From: Burkholderiales bacterium
GTDB taxonomy: Bacteria; Pseudomonadota; Gammaproteobacteria; Burkholderiales; Burkholderiaceae_C
Direction of reading: 5' to 3'
Assembly (NCBI GenBank): GCA_947458895.1
Contig: CANHBY010000044.1
Location: 1-7,909 of the forward strand
Length of the DNA stretch: 7,909 nucleotides
Of the stretch, positions 1 to 7,909 are shown piece by piece. The first letter of the stretch is position 1; each line of letters begins with the position of its first letter. Both the position numbers and the translations under genes were made by a program. The notes beneath the pieces are model-generated. The model saw only the letters and a list, made by a program, of their open reading frames with translations. It searched no databases and was not told the DNA's origin.

Positions 1-1502
1 GAGCTGCTCGAGTTGACCTTGCGCTCGCCTGTGACCACATCTTGCACCTCGCGCACCAACCGCGGCCTGTAGCGCTGCCCACCCGAGACTAACGTGGACA
101 TCGCGGAGGCCAATTGGAGCATGGTGAAATTGTTGTAGCCCTGACCGATGCCCAGAGAAATGGTTTCCCCGGCGTACCAACGCTGCTGCTCGGGGCGCTT
201 GTACTTCTTTCGCTTCCACGCGGTGGAAGGCAAGTCACCGGTCACCTCACCTTTGATGTCGATGCCGGTTTCACGTCCAAAACCGAAAGGCTCGAGCTGA
301 TCATGCATGAGGTCGACTCCGAGATCATTGGCCAATCGGTAGTAGTAAACATTGCTCGACTTCACAATGCTACGGGTCATATCGACAGGCCCCAGGCCCT
401 TGTCTCCGTGACTCCTGAAAGTATGATTTCCGAACTGAAAAGTGCCGCCATCAACGGTGATGTCAGTGGGCGATCGCTTGCCGGTGCGCAGCGCTGCCAT
501 GGCCATGAAGGGCTTGTAAGTTGACCCTGGGGGATAGGTTCCTCGCAAGGCGCGGTTGAGCAAGGGCTTGTCAATCGACTCATTCAACTCGCGCCAGGAC
601 TCCACATCGATGCCATCCACAAAGAGATTCGGATCAAAGGTCGGCTTGCTCACGAACGCAAGAACCTCGCCATTGCGCGGGTCCATGGCCACCAAGGCGC
701 CCCGGCGATCTCCGAACAAGGTTTCAACCAAGGCCTGCAGCTTGATATCGAGGGACAGCACCAGGGTGTTGCCCGGCATGGGGGGGCTGCTTTTGATGCG
801 TCGAACGGCGCGCCCGCTGGCACTGGTTTCAACTTCCTCATAGCCCGTCTCGCCATGCAGCTGGCGCTCGTAGCCCTGCTCGATACCGAGCTTGCCAATA
901 TGGTTAGTGCCGCGGTAGTTGGCCTCGTCTTCTGAGCTTTCCAGGCGGCCCTTCTCGGCCTGATTGATGCGCCCGATGTAGCCGATCACGTGGCTACCCA
1001 ATTCTCCCAGCGGGTAATGCCGGAACAGGCGCGCCTTGACCTCAACCCCTGGAAACCGAAAGCGCTGCGCAGTAAATCGAGCCACCTCCTCATCGGTCAG
1101 CATGTTGCGCAGGGGAACAGACTCGAAATTCTTGGTGTCTTCCATCAGACGGCGGAACCTCTTGCGGTCACGCGGCTGAATTTCAATGAACCCAGACAGG
1201 GCCTCGATGGTGGCGTCAAGGTCTGGCGTCTTGCTGGGCGTAAGCTCCAGGGTGTAGGCGGAAAAGTTTTTCGCCAACTCTACGCCGTTGCGATCAGTGA
1301 TGATGCCCCGGTTGGGCACGATCGGCAGCACGGCAATGCGGTTGTTTTCGGCCTGTGTCGAGAGCTCTTGGTACTTGAACACCTGCAAATGAACCAAGCG
1401 AAAAATCAGCAGGCCGAAGGCGAACAACACAAACAGCCCGACCACCCACACCCGGGCACGGAACCGCCGCATTGCCTGCTCAATGTCGTGAAGTTCCGTC
1501 AT
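1..1502 (-). CDS. mrdA: Penicillin-binding protein 2 (PBP2), peptidoglycan D,D-transpeptidase, 3' end cut by window edge
   Basis: PBP2 crosslinks peptidoglycan during lateral wall growth as part of the elongasome with RodA, MreC, MreD and MreB. It is anchored in the inner membrane with its catalytic domain in the periplasm. The 500 visible codons start at an ATG and read MTELHDIEQAMRRFRARV, followed by one membrane segment at about residues 17-38. The PBP dimerisation/pedestal domain spans about 60-235 and includes PNRGIITDRNG (63-73). The transpeptidase domain begins near 266. The active-site SxxK motif is GSTYK, with nucleophile S327 and K330, and the second motif is S382-S383-N384. The KTG motif should lie just beyond the left edge; E. 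coli PBP2 has 633 residues, so roughly 130-150 are missing here. The ribosome site is weak (AGG close to the ATG). It lies last of the four mre/mrd genes seen, 167 bases after mreD. The frame is intact throughout, including a run of seven C on the coding strand. Motifs were read directly; the PBP2 rather than PBP3 call rests on overall similarity and the mre context. Confidence 0.96.
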   Translation of the reverse strand, partial: MTELHDIEQAMRRFRARVWVVGLFVLFAFGLLIFRLVHLQVFKYQELSTQAENNRIAVLPIVPNRGIITDRNGVELAKNFSAYTLELTPSKTPDLDATIEALSGFIEIQPRDRKRFRRLMEDTKNFESVPLRNMLTDEEVARFTAQRFRFPGVEVKARLFRHYPLGELGSHVIGYIGRINQAEKGRLESSEDEANYRGTNHIGKLGIEQGYERQLHGETGYEEVETSASGRAVRRIKSSPPMPGNTLVLSLDIKLQALVETLFGDRRGALVAMDPRNGEVLAFVSKPTFDPNLFVDGIDVESWRELNESIDKPLLNRALRGTYPPGSTYKPFMAMAALRTGKRSPTDITVDGGTFQFGNHTFRSHGDKGLGPVDMTRSIVKSSNVYYYRLANDLGVDLMHDQLEPFGFGRETGIDIKGEVTGDLPSTAWKRKKYKRPEQQRWYAGETISLGIGQGYNNFTMLQLASAMSTLVSGGQRYRPRLVREVQDVVTGERKVNSSS

Positions 1503-1565
1503 GGCCTAATGTTCAGCGTGGCGCGCGCCTTGGTGCGCTGACCGGGCAACAACGGGCAAAACTGA

Positions 1566-1581
1566 AGGCGCAATCGCGCCT
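1566..1581 (-). terminator. Small hairpin between mreD and mrdA, possible weak terminator or attenuator
   Basis: A perfect 6-bp inverted repeat (AGGCGC / GCGCCT) with a 4-base loop lies in the 167-base gap between mreD and mrdA. On the minus strand it is followed by TTCAGTTTTG, an interrupted T-tract. The stem is GC-rich but short and the T-run is poor. It could be a weak intrinsic terminator that lowers mrdA expression relative to mreBCD, an mRNA-processing or stability element, or chance in GC-rich DNA. The rest of the gap (1503-1669) shows no gene and no clear promoter. Confidence 0.3.
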
Positions 1582-1669
1582 GCTGCGCACAGACCCCATC
1601 GGCGAAGACCGCTGTGAGTGTTGAAGTCAGTGTTCGTGCCATGCTGCCAGTGCGAGGTCCAGGTTCAAC

Positions 1670-2191
1670 TTAAAGGGGCCGGTTGGCATCAATATCTGGA
1701 GCACGGCGTTGTGGAGCCAGCAGCAGCCAGCCCACCACGGGCCACAAAAGCGCCTCCAATACAGGGGCCATCAGCAGGTTCCAGCCAGGCAACATCCCCC
1801 CCAGCAACATGCGCACAATAAAAGCCACCCCGTGCGCAGCCACAAACAAAGGGAACACCTGCAAAGCCTGCGAGGGCACCGAAAACCACAGCAACCTGCG
1901 GTGCATGCTGACCGCAAAATAGCTCAGAAGGGTATAGGCCAGGGCGTGTTGCCCCAGCACGGCGCCATCGTGGACGTCCATCATCAGACCAAACATGAAG
2001 GCCACCCCTACCCCCACCCGACGGGACTGGTGAACGTTCCAGAACACCAAGGTGACGGCCAGCAAATCGGGCATGGCTGGCGAGCGCCCCAACGGCACCA
2101 CATTAAAGGCAAACGCCAAAATCAGCGTGACCCAGAGGAACAACGGGTTCACTGGCAGCAGCAACTGATCAGAGCCACGAGGCATGATCAT
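1670..2191 (-). CDS. mreD: Rod shape-determining protein MreD
   Basis: MreD is a polytopic inner-membrane protein that works with MreC to couple MreB filaments to the wall-synthesis enzymes PBP2 and RodA. The 173-residue product is strongly hydrophobic, with about five or six membrane segments (roughly 13-33, 41-57, 60-74, 80-97, 107-130, 138-159). It carries the family's recognisable stretches PDLLAVTLVFW (41-51) and GLMMDVHDGAVLGQHALAY (68-86). The length is normal for the family (about 160-175). The chosen start overlaps the mreC stop as ATGA. It has a GGAG ribosome site at 2198-2201 with a 6-base spacer, which favours it over the in-frame ATG two codons later. The overlap implies translational coupling to mreC. 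The C-terminus is a short hydrophilic tail (APQRRAPDIDANRPL). Confidence 0.95.
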   Translation of the reverse strand: MIMPRGSDQLLLPVNPLFLWVTLILAFAFNVVPLGRSPAMPDLLAVTLVFWNVHQSRRVGVGVAFMFGLMMDVHDGAVLGQHALAYTLLSYFAVSMHRRLLWFSVPSQALQVFPLFVAAHGVAFIVRMLLGGMLPGWNLLMAPVLEALLWPVVGWLLLAPQRRAPDIDANRPL

Positions 2192-3129
2192 GGCGAACTC
2201 CGACGAAAACCTGATCGTTTGAGGGACCCCGACTTGCTGGCCTCAGCCGGCTCAAACGCAGGGCGAGGCGGCAGCTGCATCTGAACGGGCTGTAGCACCA
2301 GCACGTACCGAACACCGTCTAGCTTGGCATTCGGGGTGAGGGTGATGTTGGCAAAACCCGAGTCCACCTTGCGCTCAATGGTTGCCACCTTGGCAACAGG
2401 CAAACCCGGCGGATAGACACCATCAATACCCGAGGTGTTCAGCTGATCGCCTTCTTGAACATCGGCATTGGCCGCCATGAACCGAAGGGCCAGGGCCCCG
2501 TTGGGGGCCTCGCCACCATAGGCCGAGCTGCGAGCCTGGGTTCGGACATTGAGCACCGGAATGGCAGCATCCTTGTCACTCAGAAGCGTGACCTCGGCAC
2601 TCAAGGGGTAAACACGGGTCACCTGACCCAGAACTCCCTCGGCATTGATGACCGGTGACCCCGCCACCACGCCTTGGCTGATGCCTCGGTCGATGATGAC
2701 TTTGCGCGAGTAGACATCCGAGGCTTCATAGAGAATTTCGGCAGCCTCCGAGCGCACCGTCATGGCAGGCCTCAGCCCCAGCAAGGCGCGCAGCTGCGCG
2801 TTTTCATTGATCAACTGATCGGCACGACTGGCACGCTCAGCCAAAGCGGCCATGTCTTGCAACACATGAGCCTGGGCACTTTGGGCCTGCTGAAGGCCAA
2901 GCAAATAATCTTGCCCCCCTCGCCAGGCGTCCAGGGGCATCATCATCCCGAGCTGGAGGGGGTGGAGTGCCGTTGCGACCACATTACGCAGGGGCTGGGT
3001 CAGGTTGAACCGGGTGTCGGCCACCATCAGAAAAACTGACAGCGCCGAGCACAGCAGCAGTTTGGTGAATGCCGACGGCCCCTGCCGGAAAAAGGGGGGA
3101 GGCGATCGATCGAGTGTTCCTAGTTGCAT
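2188..3129 (-). CDS. mreC: Rod shape-determining protein MreC
   Basis: MreC is a bitopic inner-membrane protein whose periplasmic domain binds and activates PBP2 and links it to MreB and MreD. The product is 313 residues. It has a short cytoplasmic N-terminus (MQLGTLDRSPPPFFRQGPSA), one membrane segment at about 22-37, and a probable coiled coil at about 72-118 rich in Q, A, L and E. The beta-rich MreC core spans about 125-282 and includes SRKVIIDRGISQGVVAGSPV (141-160). The tail after about 284 is proline-rich and then basic. The ATG at 3129 is chosen because MQLGTLDRSPPPFF matches the usual betaproteobacterial N-terminus. An in-frame TTG 30 bases upstream would add ten unconserved residues. 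The ribosome site is weak (GGA about 6 bases before the ATG). It lies 99 bases downstream of mreB and overlaps mreD by 4 bases. Confidence 0.95.
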   Translation of the reverse strand: MQLGTLDRSPPPFFRQGPSAFTKLLLCSALSVFLMVADTRFNLTQPLRNVVATALHPLQLGMMMPLDAWRGGQDYLLGLQQAQSAQAHVLQDMAALAERASRADQLINENAQLRALLGLRPAMTVRSEAAEILYEASDVYSRKVIIDRGISQGVVAGSPVINAEGVLGQVTRVYPLSAEVTLLSDKDAAIPVLNVRTQARSSAYGGEAPNGALALRFMAANADVQEGDQLNTSGIDGVYPPGLPVAKVATIERKVDSGFANITLTPNAKLDGVRYVLVLQPVQMQLPPRPAFEPAEASKSGSLKRSGFRRSSP

Positions 3130-3228
3130 GGCGAGTCCATCAGGTGCATGGGCTTGCAATCACAGACCAACCACCGCGACGCTGGCCATCGGCTTGAAAG
3201 CAGGAGCAGCGCCGATATTGCAACGGAA

Positions 3229-4341
<1,113 letters not shown>

Positions 4342-4450
4342 TCAGACCGCGTGTGCATTGAGCTCTGGAGCACTGCAGCTCAGGCTGGCATTCAAAACAC
4401 TGAAGAGCCCACGCCGGTAAAACTCAGTGGGCTGCTCGCCTAGGTTTTGG

Positions 4451-4479
4451 ACACTATTTCAGAGCTGAAAAGACGACAA
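4451..4479 (-). promoter_or_regulatory. Weak candidate sigma-70 promoter for mreB
   Basis: On the minus strand TTGTCG (4479-4474) and TAGTGT (4456-4451) are separated by 17 bases and would give a leader of about 170-175 bases before mreB. The -35 matches 4 of 6 consensus positions and the -10 only 3 of 6. It lies at the edge of the A/T-rich block. It is offered only as the best-spaced candidate found by eye. Confidence 0.2.
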
Positions 4480-4526
4480 AAATCAAAGCAAACCAAGTCA
4501 CAAAAAGCGATGCCAAGTAGGGCGGG

Positions 4527-4532
4527 GATAAT
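4527..4532 (+). promoter_or_regulatory. Candidate -10 element for gatCAB
   Basis: GATAAT matches TATAAT at 5 of 6 positions and would place transcription start about 60 bases before the gatC ATG. It is framed by GGGG and CCCC. No convincing -35 hexamer is found 16-18 bases upstream (that stretch reads approximately AAAGCG). The opposite strand reads TATTAT one base over, also 5 of 6. Confidence 0.3.
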
Positions 4533-4588
4533 ACCCCATCGATTGGGAACCAATGCAAAACCCATAGTACCCCTTAGACCCTTTTTTT

Positions 4589-4592
4589 GGAG
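4589..4592 (+). promoter_or_regulatory. Ribosome binding site deciding the gatC start
   Basis: GGAG is followed by nine bases and then the ATG at 4602. It overlaps an in-frame TTG at 4587, so that earlier codon cannot use this site. This supports the ATG as the start. Confidence 0.7.
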
Positions 4593-4601
4593 TGTTGTTT
4601 C

Positions 4602-4901
4602 ATGGCTTTGAGCCCCGAAGATGTAGATCGCATTGCGCGCCTCGCGCGCCTTGATCTGCGCGGCCCGGAATCGGCTGCCATGCTGTCACAACTGAATTCT
4701 TTCTTTGCAATTGTTGAGCAGATGAGCTCGGTGGACACTCAAGGTGTCGAGCCGCTGTACACGCCGCTGTCTGCTGTCAGCCATGTGACGCTGCGGCTGC
4801 GTGACGACGAGGTCACGGAAACCAACCAACGCGAGCTCAACCAGCGCAGCGCCCCGTCTGTTCAAGACGGCCTCTACCTCGTGCCGAAGGTGATGGAATG
4901 A
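4602..4901 (+). CDS. gatC: Asp/Glu-tRNA amidotransferase subunit C (GatC)
   Basis: GatC is the small subunit of the cytoplasmic GatCAB complex. It wraps around GatA and stabilises its contact with GatB. The 99-residue product has the usual family length. Recognisable stretches are [12 protein letters not shown] (8-19), a central helix ([14 protein letters not shown], 28-41), [12 protein letters not shown] (44-55), and the C-terminal [19 protein letters not shown] (79-97) that packs on GatA. The ATG start has a GGAG site nine bases upstream; the alternative TTG at 4587 would add five unconserved residues (MECCF). Its stop overlaps the gatA start as ATGA, so the two are probably translationally coupled. 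It is the first gene of the gatC-gatA-gatB operon and diverges from mreB. Confidence 0.96.
   Translation: MALSPEDVDRIARLARLDLRGPESAAMLSQLNSFFAIVEQMSSVDTQGVEPLYTPLSAVSHVTLRLRDDEVTETNQRELNQRSAPSVQDGLYLVPKVME
4886..4890 (+). promoter_or_regulatory. Ribosome binding site for gatA inside gatC
   Basis: GAAGG lies seven bases before the gatA ATG, within the last codons of gatC. With the 4-base ATGA overlap it fixes the gatA start at 4898. Confidence 0.65.
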
Positions 4902-6403
4902 GCCCCCATGATTTGAGCGTCAGCGAGCTCAGCCTCGCTTTGCAAGAGCGTAGCTTGTCCAGCGTCGAAGTCACACGCCACTTGCTTCAACGCGTTGAGG
5001 CCCACCAGGGCCTGGGTGCCTGGCTGCATGTCGACACCGAGGGCGCACTGCGCCAAGCCCAACAAGCCGATGAGCAGCGCAGCCAGGGCGACAACCGGCC
5101 TCTGCTGGGCGTTCCGCTGGCTCACAAAGACATCTTCGTCACCCGCGACCACCCCACCACGGCGGGCTCGAAAATGCTGGCCGACTACCGCAGCCCCTTC
5201 GACGCCACAGTCGTGGAGCGTCTGGCCGCGGCAGGAACAGTGAGCCTGGGCAAACTCAATTGCGACGAGTTCGCCATGGGCTCAGGGAACGAGAATTCGG
5301 CCTACGCACCAGCACGAAACCCCTGGGACACAACTCGGGTGCCAGGTGGATCATCAGGCGGCTCTGCGGCGGCCGTGGCGGCCCGTTTGATCCCCGCCGC
5401 CACCGGAACCGACACCGGCGGCTCGATACGCCAGCCAGCAAGTTTCACGGGCATCACCGGCATCAAACCCACCTACGGCGTGTGCTCACGTTACGGGATG
5501 ATCGCCTTTGCCTCCAGCCTGGATCAAGCCGGGCCAATGGCACGCAGTGCCGAAGATTGCGCCTTGCTGCTCAGCGCCATGAGCGGCTTCGATGCACGTG
5601 ACGCCACCAGCGCAGAGCGCCCACCCCAAGACTTCGCTGCCGCCATGCGGGCCCAGCGCTGCGGCGCCCCCGCCGGCAAACCCTTGGCAGGCCTGCGCAT
5701 TGGGCTGCCTCAAGAGTTCTTCCCCTGCGCGCTTGCAAACGATGTGCATCAGGCTGTTCGCGGCGCACTGGCCGAGCTAGAAAAGCTCGGCGCCACGCTG
5801 GTGCAGGTGAGTTTGCCTCGGACCGAACTTTCCATCCCGGTGTACTACATCATCGCGCCGGCAGAGGCGAGCTCCAACCTGAGCCGCTTTGATGGCGTTC
5901 GCTTCGGCCACAGGGCCAAGGATTTTCTGGATCCTCAATCAGCCCTCAGCCCGCTGGAGCAGATGTACCGCAGGAGCCGAGCCGAAGGCTTCGGCAGCGA
6001 GGTCAAGCGCCGCATCATGATCGGCACTTATGTGCTCTCACATGGCTACTACGACGCCTACTACCTGCAGGCTCAAAAGCTGCGGCGTATGATCGCCGAC
6101 GACTTCCAGGCCTGCTTCCAGCAGTGTGATGTGATCGCCGGGCCCGTGGCTCCCACCGTGGCCTGGGCTTTGGGCGGCAAAGGCGACGACCCGGTGGCCA
6201 ACTACCTGGCCGACATCTTTACCCTGCCCGCCAGCTTGGCGGGCTTGCCCGGCATGAGTTTGCCTGCCGGCCAGGGCGCTGGCGGTCTACCCGTAGGCCT
6301 GCAATTGATCGGCAACTACTTCTGCGAGGGCACCCTGCTGCACACGGCGCATGCCCTGCAACAGGCCACCGATTGGCATCGCCTCAAGCCAAGCGGCTTC
6401 TGA
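4898..6403 (+). CDS. gatA: Asp/Glu-tRNA amidotransferase subunit A (GatA), glutaminase of the amidase-signature family
   Basis: GatA hydrolyses glutamine and passes the ammonia to GatB, which amidates the activated aspartyl or glutamyl group on mischarged tRNA. The 501-residue product belongs to the amidase-signature family. The Ser-cisSer-Lys triad is visible: K77 in PLAHKDIF, cis-Ser S152 in GGSSGGS, and nucleophile S176 in [11 protein letters not shown]. Their spacing (75 and 24 residues) equals that of S. aureus GatA (K79, S154, S178). Other family stretches are [12 protein letters not shown] (118-129), [27 protein letters not shown] (187-213) and [19 protein letters not shown] (371-389). 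The length is slightly above the roughly 485 typical of the family; residues about 235-262 look like a small variable insertion. The start overlaps gatC by 4 bases and has a good ribosome site. gatB follows after 16 bases. Confidence 0.98.
   Translation: MSPHDLSVSELSLALQERSLSSVEVTRHLLQRVEAHQGLGAWLHVDTEGALRQAQQADEQRSQGDNRPLLGVPLAHKDIFVTRDHPTTAGSKMLADYRSPFDATVVERLAAAGTVSLGKLNCDEFAMGSGNENSAYAPARNPWDTTRVPGGSSGGSAAAVAARLIPAATGTDTGGSIRQPASFTGITGIKPTYGVCSRYGMIAFASSLDQAGPMARSAEDCALLLSAMSGFDARDATSAERPPQDFAAAMRAQRCGAPAGKPLAGLRIGLPQEFFPCALANDVHQAVRGALAELEKLGATLVQVSLPRTELSIPVYYIIAPAEASSNLSRFDGVRFGHRAKDFLDPQSALSPLEQMYRRSRAEGFGSEVKRRIMIGTYVLSHGYYDAYYLQAQKLRRMIADDFQACFQQCDVIAGPVAPTVAWALGGKGDDPVANYLADIFTLPASLAGLPGMSLPAGQGAGGLPVGLQLIGNYFCEGTLLHTAHALQQATDWHRLKPSGF
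6386..6399 (+). repeat. Small inverted repeat at the end of gatA
   Basis: AAGCC and GGCTT flank a 4-base loop (AAGC) just before the gatA stop codon. The stem is only 5 bp and lies in coding sequence. It might affect re-initiation at gatB or be chance. Confidence 0.25.
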
Positions 6404-6419
6404 ACACCGTCTGAACACC
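6400..6419 (+). repeat. 9-bp direct repeat spanning the gatA-gatB junction
   Basis: CTGAACACC occurs at 6400-6408 and again at 6411-6419, separated by GT. The first copy contains the gatA stop codon (TGA at 6401-6403). The second ends immediately before the gatB ATG. The pattern suggests a small tandem duplication of 11 bases at the junction. No Shine-Dalgarno sequence is present in the gap. Confidence 0.6.
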
Positions 6420-7859
6420 ATGAGCAAATTGATTCGCGGATATGAAGTCGTGATCGGGCTGGAAACACACGTCCAGCTCTCCACGCACAGCAAGATCTTC
6501 AGCGGCGCCTCCACGCGCTTTGGCGCCGAGCCCAACACCCAAGCCTGCGCGGTGGATTTGGCCCTGCCCGGCACCCTGCCCGTCATGAACCGAGGCGCAG
6601 TGGATCGCGCCATTTGCTTCGGCCTGGCGGTGGGCGCCACAGTGGCTCACCGCTCAATCTTTGCGCGCAAAAACTACTTCTACCCTGACCTGCCCAAGGG
6701 CTACCAAATTAGCCAATACGAAGCACCGGTGGTTCAGGGGGGCAGCGTTGGGTTCTTTGTGGGCGACCAGGCCCACCGCGTGAACCTCACCCGCGCCCAC
6801 CTCGAAGAAGATGCGGGCAAATCCCTGCATGAGGACTACGCTGGGCAAACCGGCATCGACCTCAACCGCGCTGGCACCCCGCTGCTGGAAATCGTGACCG
6901 AGCCCGACATGCGCTGCAGCGCCGAAGCCAGCGAATACGCCCGGGCCCTGCACGCTCTGGTGGTGTGGCTTGGCTTGTGTGATGGCAACATGGCCGAGGG
7001 CAGTTTCCGCTGCGATGCCAATGTGTCTGTGCGCAAACCCGGCGCGCCCTTCGGCACACGCCGCGAAATCAAAAACCTCAACAGCTTCAAATTCCTGCAG
7101 CAAGCCATCGACTATGAGGTCAACTGGCAAATCGACTTGATTGAGGACGGCGGCAAGGTCCAACAAGCCACGGCGCTGTTCAACCCAGACACCGGCGAAA
7201 CACGCGCCATGCGCAGCAAAGAAGACGCGCACGACTACCGCTACTTCCCCGACCCCGACCTGCCCCCCCTGGTCATTGCAGAAGACTGGATTGAGCGGGT
7301 GCGCACCCAAATGCCGGAGCTGCCCCGTGCCATGGCCGAGCGGTTCCAGCGTGAGTACAACTTGCCAGCCTACGATGCATCGATCATGACGCAGGGCAAG
7401 GCTTTTGCAACTTACTTTGAGACAGCTGCACAAGCCTGCAAGCAACCCAAGCTGGTGGCCAACTGGCTGATGGGCGAGATTTCACGCCGCTTGAACACAC
7501 AGGGCCTCACGATCGATGCATGCCCTGTGGCCGCCGCAACACTGGCCAGCTTGATCGCCCGCATTCATGATGGGACCCTGTCCAATCACGCAGCCAAACA
7601 GCTGTTTGAAGCTCTGTGGGGCGAAGGCGGTGAGGTCGATGCTCTGATCGATCGTTTGGGCCTGCGCCAGATGAATGACTCAGGGGCCCTCGAGACCATC
7701 ATCGACGAAGTGCTGGCCGCCAACGCCAAGTCGGTGGAGGAATATCGCGCGGGCAAAGAGAAAGCCTTCAATGCACTGGTCGGGCAGGCCATGAAAGCAA
7801 CGAAAGGCAAGGGCAACCCCGCTCAAGTGAATGAGCTGCTGAAGAAAAAGCTGGGCTGA
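6420..7859 (+). CDS. gatB: Asp/Glu-tRNA amidotransferase subunit B (GatB)
   Basis: GatB binds misacylated Asp-tRNA(Asn) or Glu-tRNA(Gln), phosphorylates the side-chain carboxylate with ATP, and amidates it with ammonia from GatA. The 479-residue product has the family's normal length. Visible signatures are [13 protein letters not shown] (8-20, with the E15 and H17 region expected to help bind metal), [17 protein letters not shown] (84-100), [20 protein letters not shown] (145-164, the GatB signature), [10 protein letters not shown] (196-205) and [13 protein letters not shown] (271-283). The C-terminal helical YqeY-like domain (about 330-479) binds tRNA and ends NELLKKKLG. The ATG at 6420 is chosen because [15 protein letters not shown] is the family N-terminus. 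The frame is open into gatA, with an ATG at 6351, but those residues are not conserved. There is no clear Shine-Dalgarno sequence, so coupling to gatA translation 16 bases upstream is inferred. Confidence 0.98.
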   Translation: MSKLIRGYEVVIGLETHVQLSTHSKIFSGASTRFGAEPNTQACAVDLALPGTLPVMNRGAVDRAICFGLAVGATVAHRSIFARKNYFYPDLPKGYQISQYEAPVVQGGSVGFFVGDQAHRVNLTRAHLEEDAGKSLHEDYAGQTGIDLNRAGTPLLEIVTEPDMRCSAEASEYARALHALVVWLGLCDGNMAEGSFRCDANVSVRKPGAPFGTRREIKNLNSFKFLQQAIDYEVNWQIDLIEDGGKVQQATALFNPDTGETRAMRSKEDAHDYRYFPDPDLPPLVIAEDWIERVRTQMPELPRAMAERFQREYNLPAYDASIMTQGKAFATYFETAAQACKQPKLVANWLMGEISRRLNTQGLTIDACPVAAATLASLIARIHDGTLSNHAAKQLFEALWGEGGEVDALIDRLGLRQMNDSGALETIIDEVLAANAKSVEEYRAGKEKAFNALVGQAMKATKGKGNPAQVNELLKKKLG

Positions 7860-7909
7860 TTCAGCACTGATCCGGCCACGCGGCAGCCCATGAAGGGACC
7901 GGAGTGGGC
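7860..7909. other. Short non-coding stretch after gatB, nothing recognised
   Basis: These 50 bases follow the gatB stop. No hairpin with a T-run is seen, so no terminator can be called. An ATG at 7890 begins an open frame to the window edge, but seven codons are too few to judge. Confidence 0.5.

Noticed and set aside
990..1541. 183-codon open frame on the plus strand opposite mrdA
   Set aside because: It is antisense to the PBP2 N-terminal region. The minus-strand frame has clear PBP2 motifs and is open to the window edge.
1709..2284. 191-codon open frame on the plus strand opposite mreD
   Set aside because: It is antisense to mreD and the mreC end. Its composition is rich in H, Q, R and P, as expected for a shadow frame, and no domain is recognised.
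3130..3159. N-terminal extension of mreC from a TTG codon
   Set aside because: It adds ten residues not seen in the family, and the ATG at 3129 gives the conserved MQLGTLDRSPPPFF start.
6654..7445. 263-codon open frame on the minus strand opposite gatB
   Set aside because: It lies wholly within gatB, an unmistakable gene. Its product looks like an antisense translation of GC-rich coding DNA (rich in V, G, A, H and Q) with no recognisable motif.

Overview
The window is ordinary housekeeping chromosome from a betaproteobacterium. Order Burkholderiales is likely, and family Comamonadaceae is a plausible guess. The basis is the GC-rich coding DNA, the MreC N-terminus (LGTLDRSPPPFF), the PBP2 and GatA sequence style, and a cell-shape cluster placed head-to-head with a gatCAB operon. 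This assignment comes from recognised protein sequence and gene order only; no database search was run.

Left half, minus strand (about 4272 down to 1): the cell-elongation (rod-shape) cluster mreB - mreC - mreD - mrdA. MreB is the actin-like filament on the inner face of the membrane. MreC and MreD link it to the periplasmic wall-synthesis machinery. MrdA (PBP2) is the transpeptidase of that machinery. mreC and mreD overlap by 4 bases (ATGA). mreB-mreC and mreD-mrdA are separated by about 100 and 167 bases. mrdA runs off the left edge after 500 codons, so its KTG motif and whatever follows it (rodA is usual) are outside the window.

Centre (4273-4601): a 329-base divergent intergenic region, with an A-rich stretch and small inverted repeats. 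It must hold the 5' regions and probably the promoters of both operons. No consensus-quality promoter is visible.

Right half, plus strand (4602-7859): gatC - gatA - gatB, the complete glutamine-dependent Asp-tRNA(Asn)/Glu-tRNA(Gln) amidotransferase. gatC and gatA overlap by 4 bases, and gatA and gatB are 16 bases apart. The catalytic triad of GatA and the signature motifs of GatB are intact. The last 50 bases (7860-7909) show nothing recognisable.

No mobile element, CRISPR array, RNA gene or novel system was found. The findings are small, low-interest points about regulation and gene boundaries.
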